Origin: Pseudomonadota bacterium
Lineage (GTDB): Bacteria > Pseudomonadota > Alphaproteobacteria > Rhizobiales > Xanthobacteraceae
Direction: 5' to 3'
DNA length: 6,967 nucleotides
Assembly: GCA_023431725.1 (NCBI GenBank)
Contig: JAEYVN010000252.1
Span: 1-6,967 of the forward strand
Positions 1-6,298 of the stretch are shown here, one piece after another (positions within the stretch are counted from its first letter, which is position 1; each line of letters begins with the position of its first letter). Under the pieces are notes generated by a model that saw only the letters and a program-made list of their open reading frames with translations, did no database searches and was not told the origin of the DNA. The position numbers and the translations under genes were made by a program.

Positions 1-831
1 CTCCGCGAGGACGGTGTCACTGACATTGCCGCCTGGGACATCCTGTTTCCGCAACCAGCGGGCGCAAAGCTGATCGAAGCCGCGAAAGCGGCAAGTCTTC
101 GCGTTGCATCGTCGGCGCAGGATGCCGTGCGAGATGCCGAGATAGTGATTGCCGCCGTGACCGCTGCATCCAGCCATGAGGCCGCGCAATCGGTGAACGG
201 ACATCTGAGCGGAAGGCCATTCTATCTCGATGTCAATTCGGTCTCACCCGGCCGCAAGCTGGCCAGCGCGCAGTTGCTCGGCGACACCGCACGCTATGTC
301 GATGTCGCCATCGTCTCTCCGATCTATCCGGCGCGGCACAAGTCGCCAATGATGCTGGCAGGTCCGAATGCCGCGGACATTGAGCCGCTGCTGACCTCGC
401 TCGGCATGAAAACGCAGGTGGTCGGTGAGAAAACCGGCGATGCCGCCGCGATCAAGATGGTCCGCAGCGTGATGATCAAGGGCATCGAGGCGTTGACGCT
501 GGAATGCTTCCTTGCCGCGCAGCGCGCCGGCGTCGTTGATCAGGTCGCCTCGTCGCTGAAGAACAATTACCCGACGCTCGATTGGAACAAGATCTCGGAA
601 TACAATATCGAGCGTATGGCGAGCCACGGCATCCGCCGGGCAGCGGAAATGCGCGAAGTCGCCGAAACGCTGCGCGAACTCGGCGTTGCACCGCTGATGA
701 CGGACGGCACGATCGAGCGGCAGCAGCGGATGGGCGAAAAGGGCCGTCAGCCTCATATCAAGGATGCGGTCACCAAAAGCCGTGACGACATGCTGGCGGC
801 CATCAGCGCGGACGGCAAATCGCCCGCATAA
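1..831 (+). CDS. NAD(P)-dependent oxidoreductase, DUF1932 C-terminal domain (5' truncated)
   Basis: The reading frame is open from base 1 to a TAA at 829-831, giving 276 residues with no start inside the window. The first in-window residues (LREDGVTDIAAWD) look like the stretch just after a Rossmann glycine loop, so about 20-25 residues carrying the GxGxxG motif are probably missing upstream. The rest matches the 6-phosphogluconate / beta-hydroxyacid dehydrogenase superfamily: DVNSVSP at residues 77-83 lies in the substrate/cofactor region, and Lys152 in AIKMVRS sits where the family has its catalytic lysine. The usual K-x-x-N reads K-x-x-S here, which I recall as normal for the DUF1932 branch. 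The helical C-terminus (about 150-265) fits DUF1932. It should oxidise or reduce a small hydroxy acid with NAD(P) in the cytosol; the substrate is unknown. It converges on the aldolase/binding-protein operon, suggesting but not proving a shared pathway. Confidence 0.88.
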   Translation, partial: LREDGVTDIAAWDILFPQPAGAKLIEAAKAASLRVASSAQDAVRDAEIVIAAVTAASSHEAAQSVNGHLSGRPFYLDVNSVSPGRKLASAQLLGDTARYVDVAIVSPIYPARHKSPMMLAGPNAADIEPLLTSLGMKTQVVGEKTGDAAAIKMVRSVMIKGIEALTLECFLAAQRAGVVDQVASSLKNNYPTLDWNKISEYNIERMASHGIRRAAEMREVAETLRELGVAPLMTDGTIERQQRMGEKGRQPHIKDAVTKSRDDMLAAISADGKSPA

Positions 832-873
832 CGACGGCAGCGCCAATCGCAGCAGTTGGCACGCGAAAAGAAA

Positions 874-895
874 AAGCCCCGCTTGCGCGGGGCTT
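874..895 (-). terminator. Intrinsic terminator of the aldolase/binding-protein operon
   Basis: A perfect 9-bp stem (874-882 with 887-895, AAGCCCCGC/GCGGGGCTT) encloses a 4-base loop. Read on the minus strand, the stem is followed at once by TTTTTCTTTT (complement of 866-875), the classic shape of a Rho-independent terminator. It starts 26 bases after the stop codon of the substrate-binding protein gene. On the plus strand the stem is followed by CATCGAG, so termination of the upstream dehydrogenase transcript is weaker but possible. The rest of the 832-921 gap shows nothing else. Confidence 0.9.
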
Positions 896-921
896 CATCG
901 AGATAGTTGATATTATCCGGT

Positions 922-1878
922 TCAGCGCGCGGGGATTTGCAGAAACTCGGTCACCTGCGCCTTCGTTATCGGAGCCTCGAGGAATTTCAGCTTCACCGCA
1001 TCGGTGATCGCGCCATCGAGATCGGCCATCTTGTCGCTTTGCATCGCATCTTTCGGATGGAATTCGGCGATCGACTCTTTCAGCAGACCTTCATCCGCCT
1101 TGATCTTCTGCGCGTACATCGAAATGGCCTTCGGATCGGAATACATCCAGTCCACGCTTTCGCGATAGGCCTTCACGAAACGCATGATCGCGTCTTTCTT
1201 GTTCTTCAGCGCATCGGCGTTGACGATGACCGCACGCACCGTCTGTCCCCTGAGCGAAGGAACATCGCTGCCGCGCAGAATGATGCGGATCTTGCCGTCT
1301 TTGATCTCCTTGACACCGAATGGCGGAGCGGCCCAGCCGATATCGATCTGCCCGCTCATGACGGAGGTCAGTGTGCCAGGAGGGCTTCCGGTCGCTGTCG
1401 GCTTCGCCTTCACGCCCAGTTCCTGAGCGAACGCCAGGACAAGATTGTTGCTGGACGAACCATTGGTCGAATAGGCGATGGTGTTCTTGTCGGTGACGTC
1501 CTTGGCCGTCTTGATCGGCGAATCCGCCTTGACATACCAGTAGAGGTCGCCGGTACCGGTGAAACCGGGCAACAGGATGCGAACCGGCGCACCGCGCGCA
1601 AAAGCACGCATGGCGCCGGCAACGCCAACGCCGACGCCGATATCGGCGCTTCCGGAGATCACCGCCTGGATGGTTTCGCCGGCGCCCTGCGTGCCGACCG
1701 CTTCCAGCTTCAGGTTGTGCTTGGCGAAAATGCCTGCATCCTGGCCGAGGGTCGGTGGCTGATTTTCCCAATTGTTGATCTGGCCGATCGCAACTTTCAG
1801 CGCGTCCTGGGCGAATGCCGGAGCATTCGCCAGTGTAACGACCAGCGCCGCGCCGATCAGCGCCTTGGCGGACATCAT
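922..1878 (-). CDS. ABC transporter substrate-binding protein, NMT1/SsuA/TauA-like
   Basis: This complete 318-residue protein has a clear Sec signal peptide: Lys5, a hydrophobic stretch over residues 6-19, and a likely signal-peptidase I cut after AFA (Ala23), leaving about 295 mature residues in the periplasm. The mature part follows the NMT1/THI5-like and SsuA/TauA fold: an early WENQPPTLGQDAGIFAKHNL helix region, GSADIGVGVGVAG, and a second-lobe SGQIDIGWAAPPFG. Such proteins hand sulfonates, taurine, nitrate, pyrimidine precursors or aromatic acids to an ABC permease; the ligand here is not readable. The ATG overlaps the upstream aldolase stop as ATGA (1875-1878), and a strong Shine-Dalgarno lies within the aldolase's last codons, so the two are probably translationally coupled. 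No permease or ATPase gene is in the window and the operon terminates just after this gene, so its transporter is encoded elsewhere or the protein has another role. Confidence 0.9.
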   Translation of the reverse strand: MMSAKALIGAALVVTLANAPAFAQDALKVAIGQINNWENQPPTLGQDAGIFAKHNLKLEAVGTQGAGETIQAVISGSADIGVGVGVAGAMRAFARGAPVRILLPGFTGTGDLYWYVKADSPIKTAKDVTDKNTIAYSTNGSSSNNLVLAFAQELGVKAKPTATGSPPGTLTSVMSGQIDIGWAAPPFGVKEIKDGKIRIILRGSDVPSLRGQTVRAVIVNADALKNKKDAIMRFVKAYRESVDWMYSDPKAISMYAQKIKADEGLLKESIAEFHPKDAMQSDKMADLDGAITDAVKLKFLEAPITKAQVTEFLQIPAR

Positions 1879-2699
1879 CGCTTTCTCCCCTTGGTCTTTT
1901 TTGCTTTGGCTTTCGCTACGCTAGCACGCTTGGCCGAGGCACCAACGGACTTTTTGCCGCTACTGCGCTTGGCGCGGATACCGTTGCCGGCCTTTTCGAG
2001 ACGCGAGGTCCAGTATTCCCAAGCCCGGAAGCTGGATGTCGGCATGGAGTAGATGCCTTGGCACTTCTCCACTTCGCCCGGGCGCAGGGCCGGCGCATTG
2101 CCCAGCATTTTGGCGAGGAACTGATATTCGGCATTCTTGCAGGAATAGATCGTGCGGAAGACCAGCTCCTGCACATTGCTGCCGACCACGGTCGCGCCGT
2201 GGGCTTTCATCATAACAAGCGGCGCTTGTCCCAACGCCCGCGCCAGCGACGCTCCCTCCTCCGGCTTGACCAGCAGCATGTTGGTCTCGCCGAATTCTTC
2301 ATATTGATCCCAGGACGGGACTTTTTGGCCGACAACCGCGCCTAGATGCATCACCGGCAGCAATTCGACGTCGGCAATCACGAACGGCATGATGGCCGGA
2401 GCATGATGATGCACGATGGCCGTCACGTCTGGCCGCGCCTTGTAGATCTCGCCGTGGATCACGCGCTCGGCGTAGAGGCGTTCCTTAGTCGGCTTCACCG
2501 GGTTTGAATCGAGGTCATATTCCAGCACATCGCCCGGCTCCACGAGTTCCGGAGCGCGCGACCGCGACAGGAAATAGCGATTCGGATTTGTCGGATTGCG
2601 AATGCTCACATGGCCGAATGCATCGAGGATACCTTCGTTTGCGAGGATTCTGTTGCCAAGGGCGACATCCACCCGTGTCTGTTCTGTTATCGAAGCCAC
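1875..2699 (-). CDS. Class II aldolase/adducin-family protein (aromatic-catabolism decarboxylase-like)
   Basis: This 274-residue cytosolic enzyme starts at a GTG (2699-2697) preceded by AAAGGAAGG at a suitable distance. The class II aldolase zinc-site residues are visible: Glu78 in YAERVIHGEIY, His97 and His99 in IVHHHAP, and His167 in KAHGATVVG; they match the E73/H92/H94/H155 set of fuculose-phosphate aldolase. The N-terminal AFGHVSIRNP (27-36) and RYFLSRSRAPELV (41-53) recall the branch often annotated as HCOMODA / 2-hydroxy-3-carboxymuconate semialdehyde decarboxylase in aromatic-acid degradation. That sub-assignment is from memory and only moderately secure; a sugar-acid aldolase or epimerase is the alternative. 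Residues 242-274 form an unusual tail with 15 Lys/Arg and no acidic residue, beyond the expected fold end. It is the first gene of the operon with the substrate-binding protein and is divergent from the beta-oxidation gene. Confidence 0.87.
   Translation of the reverse strand: MASITEQTRVDVALGNRILANEGILDAFGHVSIRNPTNPNRYFLSRSRAPELVEPGDVLEYDLDSNPVKPTKERLYAERVIHGEIYKARPDVTAIVHHHAPAIMPFVIADVELLPVMHLGAVVGQKVPSWDQYEEFGETNMLLVKPEEGASLARALGQAPLVMMKAHGATVVGSNVQELVFRTIYSCKNAEYQFLAKMLGNAPALRPGEVEKCQGIYSMPTSSFRAWEYWTSRLEKAGNGIRAKRSSGKKSVGASAKRASVAKAKAKKTKGRKR
1885..1892 (-). promoter_or_regulatory. Ribosome binding site of the substrate-binding protein gene
   Basis: On the minus strand AAGGGGAG lies 6 bases before the ATG at 1878-1876, close to an ideal Shine-Dalgarno. 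It sits entirely within the coding sequence of the aldolase's last residues (KGRKR). It fixes the start at 1878 rather than at the adjacent second ATG (1875-1873) and supports translational coupling. Confidence 0.75.
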
Positions 2700-2703
2700 T
2701 GGG

Positions 2704-2712
2704 CCTTCCTTT
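2704..2712 (-). promoter_or_regulatory. Ribosome binding site supporting the GTG start of the aldolase gene
   Basis: On the minus strand AAAGGAAGG precedes the GTG at 2699-2697; AAGGA ends 7 bases before it and the final GG 4 bases before it. The nearby upstream ATG (about 16 bases earlier) is out of frame and no early in-frame ATG follows, so GTG is the best start. Confidence 0.65.
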
Positions 2713-2818
2713 CATTCTTATGCGACGGCGCGGATCATGCATGCCCGCGCTGGAACCACAATCGCTATGTCGCGAAATCAAGGCTGCCAAGGGCAAGACC
2801 GCATAGTGGTACGCCGGT

Positions 2819-2845
2819 TTGACACGGTCTGCCCCCCTTCATAAA
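2819..2845 (+). promoter_or_regulatory. Candidate sigma70-type promoter for the bifunctional enoyl-CoA hydratase/dehydrogenase gene
   Basis: A perfect TTGACA (2819-2824) is followed after 15 bases by CATAAA (2840-2845), which matches TATAAT at four of six positions; with a 17-base spacer the alternative is TAAACA. The short spacer and partial -10 make this tentative. Transcription from it would begin near 2850, leaving a leader of roughly 60 bases before the GTG at 2910. No convincing promoter for the divergent aldolase operon was found in 2700-2909. Confidence 0.35.
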
Positions 2846-2898
2846 CATGCGGCCAATCGGGCCTGCGGGCCTTGCCGCGGCTGCCGGCCGCTCTGTTC

Positions 2899-2902
2899 AG
2901 GA
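2899..2902 (+). promoter_or_regulatory. Ribosome binding site deciding the GTG start at 2910
   Basis: AGGA lies 7 bases before the GTG at 2910-2912. The alternative in-frame ATG at 2847 is preceded by a C-rich run with no Shine-Dalgarno and would lie inside the candidate promoter. Confidence 0.6.
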
Positions 2903-2909
2903 TAATGCT

Positions 2910-5000
2910 GTGTCTGAAATCGTCGAGTTTCGCCGCGAGGACTCGGTCGCGGTCATCACCGTCAATAACCCGCCCGTCAACGCGCTCAGCTCCGCGATGC
3001 GCAAGGGGCTCACCGATGCATTGGCGCAGGCGCGCGACGACGTGGCGATCAACGCCGTTGTAATTGCGGCCGCCGGCCGGACATTCATTGCCGGCGCCGA
3101 CATCACCGAATTCAATCGGCCGCCGACGGTACCGACCTCCAGCGACGTGATCGACGCCATCGACGCAATGCCCAAGCCGGTCGTGGCCGCCCTGCATGGC
3201 ACTCCGCTGGGTGGGGGCCTCGAGATTGCTCTCGGCTGCCATTTCCGCGTCGCTTCGCCCGGAACGAAGCTCGGCCTGCCGGAAATCAAGCTCGGCCTGA
3301 TGCCCGGCGCCGGCGGCACGCAGCGCCTGCCCCGCCTCGTCGGCATGGACAAGGCGATGGCCATGATCCTGTCCGGCGACCCGATCAACGCCGAAGACGC
3401 GTTGAGTTCGGGGTTGGTCGATGAGATCGTCGCCGATGATCTGCTTAGTTCTGCCATCGCTTTTGCCAAACGCGTCGTGGCAGAACAGCGACCGCTTGTC
3501 CGCGCGCGGGATCGCGACGACAAGCTGACCGAGCTGCGCAGCAAACCAGAAAAATTCGACGAATTGGCGGCGCCCTATCTGAAGCGGTCGCGCGGCCTGC
3601 TTGCGCCAGCCAAGGCGATCGAAGCGCTGCGCTGGACGCTCGATGTCCCGGTCGATGAAGCGCTCGTGCGCGAGCGCGAGGTCTTCCAGGAACTGAAGAC
3701 CGGCGATCAGTCGAAGGCCCAGCGCCATATCTTCTTCGCTGAACGCGAGGCGGCGAAAATCGCCGACCTGCCGAAGGGCGTGAAGCCGCTCGACGTCAAG
3801 AGCGCGGCCGTGATCGGCGCCGGCACGATGGGCGGCGGCATCGCCATGTGCTTTGCCAATGCCGGCATTCCCGTCACCATTCTCGAAACCAGCGAGGACG
3901 CGCTGAAGCGCGGCCTCGATCTCGTCGCGAAGAACTATCAGGCCTCCGCCAAGCGCGGCGGCATGAGCTCGGAAGATGTCGATATCCGTCTCGGCCTGAT
4001 GAAGGGAACGACCGACGTCAGCGCGGTCGCCAATGCCGACATGGTGATCGAAGCCGTGTTCGAAGATATCGGCGTCAAGCGCGACGTCATGGGCAAGCTG
4101 GATGCGACCAGCAAGCCGGGCGCAATCCTTGCCACCAACACCTCCTATCTCGACGTCAACGAGATCGCCCATTTCACCAAGCGGCCCGAGTCGGTGCTTG
4201 GCATGCACTTCTTCAGCCCGGCCAATGTCATGCGGCTGCTGGAGATCGTGCGCGGAGCCGACACCAAGCCCGAATTGCTGGCCACCGCGATTTCGGTTGC
4301 GCGCAAGATCGGCAAGGTGCCGGTCGTCGTCGGCGTGTGTCACGGCTTTGTCGGCAATCGCATCCTGCGCGTGCGCTCGACCGAAGCGGAACGGCTGCTG
4401 CTTGAAGGCGCATTGCCGCAGGACATCGACGGCGCGCTGACCTCCTTCGGCTTTCCGCTCGGCGTCTTCGGCGTCACCGATCTCGCCGGCCTCGATATTT
4501 CATGGCGCATGCGCAAGGCGCAGGGTGCCACGGCGGAGATCGCCGACCAGCTTTGCGAAATGGGCCGCTTCGGCCAGAAGACCGGCAAGGGCTTCTACCT
4601 CTATGAAGCCGGCTCGCGCACACCAAAGCCTGATCCCGAAGTCGAAGCGCTGATCGTCGCGACATCGAAGCGTCTCGGCATCGAGCGTCGCACGCTGTCG
4701 CGCGACGACATTCTGGAGCGCCTGCTGTTCCCGATGATCAACGAGGGCGCACGCATTCTCGAGGAAGGCATCGCGCAGCGCTCCGGCGATATCGACGTCA
4801 TCTGGGTCTATGGTTACGGTTTCCCGATCTGGCGCGGCGGCCTGATGTATTACGCCGATCAGGTTGGCCTGCCTTACATCCGCGATCGACTCGCCGAATT
4901 TGCAAAGCAAACCGGCGACAGGAAATACGAGCCCGCCGCATTGCTCGCGCAGCTTGCAGCAGAAAATCGCGGCTTCGGCACTCTCGGCAAGAACGACTGA
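2910..5000 (+). CDS. Fused enoyl-CoA hydratase / 3-hydroxyacyl-CoA dehydrogenase (beta-oxidation)
   Basis: This 696-residue cytosolic multifunctional enzyme hydrates trans-2-enoyl-CoA and then oxidises 3-hydroxyacyl-CoA with NAD+. The N-terminal crotonase domain (about 1-180) has IAGADI at 60-65 and both catalytic glutamates, Glu105 in GGGLE and Glu125 in GLPEIK, with the same 20-residue spacing as Glu119/Glu139 of E. coli FadB. The dehydrogenase domain has the Rossmann loop GAGTMGGG at 303-310, catalytic His433 in MHFFSPAN, and Glu445 twelve residues on, matching the FadB His450/Glu462 pair. Further signatures are GQKTGKGFY ending at 563 and the C-terminal repeat with VIWVYGYGFPIWRGG. The usual PGF before the NRIL motif is HGF (His478). 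I chose the GTG at 2910 because AGGA lies 7 bases upstream and the protein then begins SEIVEFRRE, a natural family start; an ATG at 2847 would add 21 atypical residues without a ribosome site. No thiolase partner is adjacent. It resembles FadB/FadJ and peroxisomal MFE1; I leave the symbol blank. Confidence 0.95.
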   Translation: MSEIVEFRREDSVAVITVNNPPVNALSSAMRKGLTDALAQARDDVAINAVVIAAAGRTFIAGADITEFNRPPTVPTSSDVIDAIDAMPKPVVAALHGTPLGGGLEIALGCHFRVASPGTKLGLPEIKLGLMPGAGGTQRLPRLVGMDKAMAMILSGDPINAEDALSSGLVDEIVADDLLSSAIAFAKRVVAEQRPLVRARDRDDKLTELRSKPEKFDELAAPYLKRSRGLLAPAKAIEALRWTLDVPVDEALVREREVFQELKTGDQSKAQRHIFFAEREAAKIADLPKGVKPLDVKSAAVIGAGTMGGGIAMCFANAGIPVTILETSEDALKRGLDLVAKNYQASAKRGGMSSEDVDIRLGLMKGTTDVSAVANADMVIEAVFEDIGVKRDVMGKLDATSKPGAILATNTSYLDVNEIAHFTKRPESVLGMHFFSPANVMRLLEIVRGADTKPELLATAISVARKIGKVPVVVGVCHGFVGNRILRVRSTEAERLLLEGALPQDIDGALTSFGFPLGVFGVTDLAGLDISWRMRKAQGATAEIADQLCEMGRFGQKTGKGFYLYEAGSRTPKPDPEVEALIVATSKRLGIERRTLSRDDILERLLFPMINEGARILEEGIAQRSGDIDVIWVYGYGFPIWRGGLMYYADQVGLPYIRDRLAEFAKQTGDRKYEPAALLAQLAAENRGFGTLGKND

Positions 5001-5018
5001 TCAACAGATCATGTCAGT

Positions 5019-5059
5019 GCCATCACCGCGTGCAGTGTAAAGGTGCATGCGGTGATGGC
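5019..5059 (+). terminator. Long hairpin between convergent genes, probable terminator
   Basis: A perfect 11-bp stem (GCCATCACCGC 5019-5029 with GCGGTGATGGC 5049-5059) continues inward through a G-U wobble and a 4-bp TGCA/TGCA pairing, giving a 16-bp stem around a 9-base loop (5035-5043). It starts 18 bases after the beta-oxidation gene stop and is followed by TTTCAT, a weak U-tract. On the minus strand it lies about 60 bases beyond the GTPase gene stop but is followed by ACTGACATG, so it is best placed for the plus-strand gene. It could serve both directions. Confidence 0.7.
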
Positions 5060-5119
5060 TTTCATAAAGACGAGCCCGATCAAACAACGGCGCGCTGCTT
5101 GGCCGCGTGGCGACCGCGA

Positions 5120-6148
5120 TTAATGCGACTGGTGGAGTTGCTCCACTGCATCGAACAGCGCCCTGACATCGCGCTCGGCCATATTGCGGGTGATGAAGAC
5201 CAGCCGGCTGGTGCGATCGTCACTCGGCCACGCCTGCAATTCGGCCGGCGGATGCGCCAGATGCTGCACGAATTGCACGATCACGGGACCTGAACAGCCG
5301 TCGACATTCAGAATGCCTTTGGCGCGAAGGATATCGTTGCCGCGCAGTGCCATCAGCGTTTCCATCGTCCTCGCAACAACAGACCAAGGCAGCGGGCGGT
5401 CCCATGTCAGCGTGAAGCTGACGATCTGGTCGGTGTGAACGGCTTCGGCCAGGAAAAAATCGCCGTCGTTCAGAGACGCTGCGCCATCGCCAGCAAAGAC
5501 ACTGCCATCGACGTGGCCACGGTCCGACGTCACGATCCGCGCGCGTGGATTGAGCGCGCGCAATTGCGTGACCAGCGCCGCATCCTTGCCGGCAGCAAGA
5601 TCCGTCTTGGTCACGACAATCGTGTCGGCCATGATCGCCTGCCGCCGCGCCTCAGAAAATTCATCGAGCGTCGCCGCGCCGTTGACGGCATCGGCCGCGG
5701 TGACGACCGCCTCGACATAATATTCGCCACCGAGCGCGCGATCGGTCGCAAAGGTACGGAGGATCGGCCCGGGATCGGCAAGCCCCGATGTCTCGATCAC
5801 CACACGCTTGAAATGCGGCAGGAGTCCGCGCTCGCGATCGGGCACGAGCTTGCGCAACGCCACCTGCAAGTCGGAGCGCACGTTGCAGCACAGGCAGCCA
5901 TTGCCGAGTAGAATGGTCTCGTCGGTGCTGGACCGCAGCAGCGCATCATCGATGCCGGTGGCGCCGAACTCGTTGACGACCACCGCCGTGCCGTAACCGG
6001 CCTCGCTCTCGATGAAATTCTTCACCAGCGTCGTCTTGCCGGCGCCAAGAAAGCCGGTGACGACGATGACAGGAATACGCGCACCGCGCTCGTGGCGCAG
6101 CCTGCGGCCGAACAACCCGGCTTCGGACGAACGGAAGAGATCGTTCAT
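5120..6148 (-). CDS. CobW-like (COG0523, G3E family) metal-handling GTP-binding protein
   Basis: This 342-residue protein carries the full COG0523 set: Walker A GFLGAGKTT (32-40), the cysteine metal motif GCLCC (Cys85, Cys87, Cys88), the Walker B-region ETSGLADP (119-126) and the nucleotide-base motif TKTD (180-183). The C-terminus fits the CobW_C domain, with RAKGILNVDG and a final SRLVFITRN. Members bind GTP and Zn, Co, Ni or Fe and act as insertases or chaperones for metalloenzymes; this sequence has no histidine-rich loop to hint at the metal. It is probably not the cobalamin-synthesis CobW, since no cob gene is near. I chose the ATG at 6148, with GGAAG 10 bases upstream and a closer GGGAAG; an in-frame TTG at 6178 would add ten residues and is less likely. 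It lies downstream of, and in the same direction as, the LVIVD-repeat gene, with a 150-bp gap that includes a palindromic repeat. Confidence 0.92.
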   Translation of the reverse strand: MNDLFRSSEAGLFGRRLRHERGARIPVIVVTGFLGAGKTTLVKNFIESEAGYGTAVVVNEFGATGIDDALLRSSTDETILLGNGCLCCNVRSDLQVALRKLVPDRERGLLPHFKRVVIETSGLADPGPILRTFATDRALGGEYYVEAVVTAADAVNGAATLDEFSEARRQAIMADTIVVTKTDLAAGKDAALVTQLRALNPRARIVTSDRGHVDGSVFAGDGAASLNDGDFFLAEAVHTDQIVSFTLTWDRPLPWSVVARTMETLMALRGNDILRAKGILNVDGCSGPVIVQFVQHLAHPPAELQAWPSDDRTSRLVFITRNMAERDVRALFDAVEQLHQSH

Positions 6149-6223
6149 GGCTTCCCATCTTCCGTTCGTCTCCGCCAACGGACCTGCGCAAGGCGCTGCC
6201 CGTTGACAGGCTCCAGCGGGGCC

Positions 6224-6260
6224 CCAGTGTCAAACACTGGATTCCCGCTTTCGCGGGGAT
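6224..6260. repeat. Tandem hairpin pair resembling a dispersed palindromic intergenic repeat
   Basis: Two hairpins lie back to back. The first is CCAGTGT (6224-6230) and ACACTGG (6234-6240) around a 3-base loop, a perfect 7-bp stem. The second is ATTCCCGC (6241-6248) and GCGGGGAT (6253-6260) around TTTC, 8 bp with one G-T wobble. The second hairpin plus the following GA is very like the short GGATTCCCGC..GCGGGGATGA palindromes scattered between genes in many proteobacteria; that likeness is from memory, and copy number cannot be checked here. A GGGGCCCC palindrome (6218-6225) abuts it. There is no T-tract on either side, so it is not a standard terminator, though it could stabilise or attenuate transcripts running from the LVIVD gene into the GTPase gene. 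Confidence 0.7.
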
Positions 6261-6298
6261 GAACGGAGAAAGCTAACGCGGCTCTGACAGCCAATAGC

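Noticed and set aside
907..2052. Long plus-strand open frame (381 codons) opposite the binding-protein and aldolase genes
   Set aside because: It lies antisense to two well-supported genes, has no recognisable domain, and its composition (rich in Arg, His, Asp) is typical of a GC-rich shadow frame.
2778..4343. Long minus-strand open frame (521 codons) opposite the beta-oxidation gene
   Set aside because: It is antisense to strongly conserved catalytic motifs; its His/Arg/Asp/Gly-rich composition and lack of motifs mark it as a codon-bias shadow.
5101..5115. Small hairpin (6 bp, one wobble, 3-base loop) just after the GTPase stop
   Set aside because: Short stem with no T-tract on the minus strand; likely chance pairing in GC-rich sequence.
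6149..6178. TTG start at 6178 for the CobW-like GTPase
   Set aside because: A rare start adding ten residues with only a weak AGG upstream; the ATG at 6148 has purine-rich ribosome-site candidates and a natural N-terminus.
6228..6236. TTGACA-like -35 box on the minus strand upstream of the GTPase gene
   Set aside because: It is part of the palindromic repeat and no -10-like hexamer follows at 16-18 bases.
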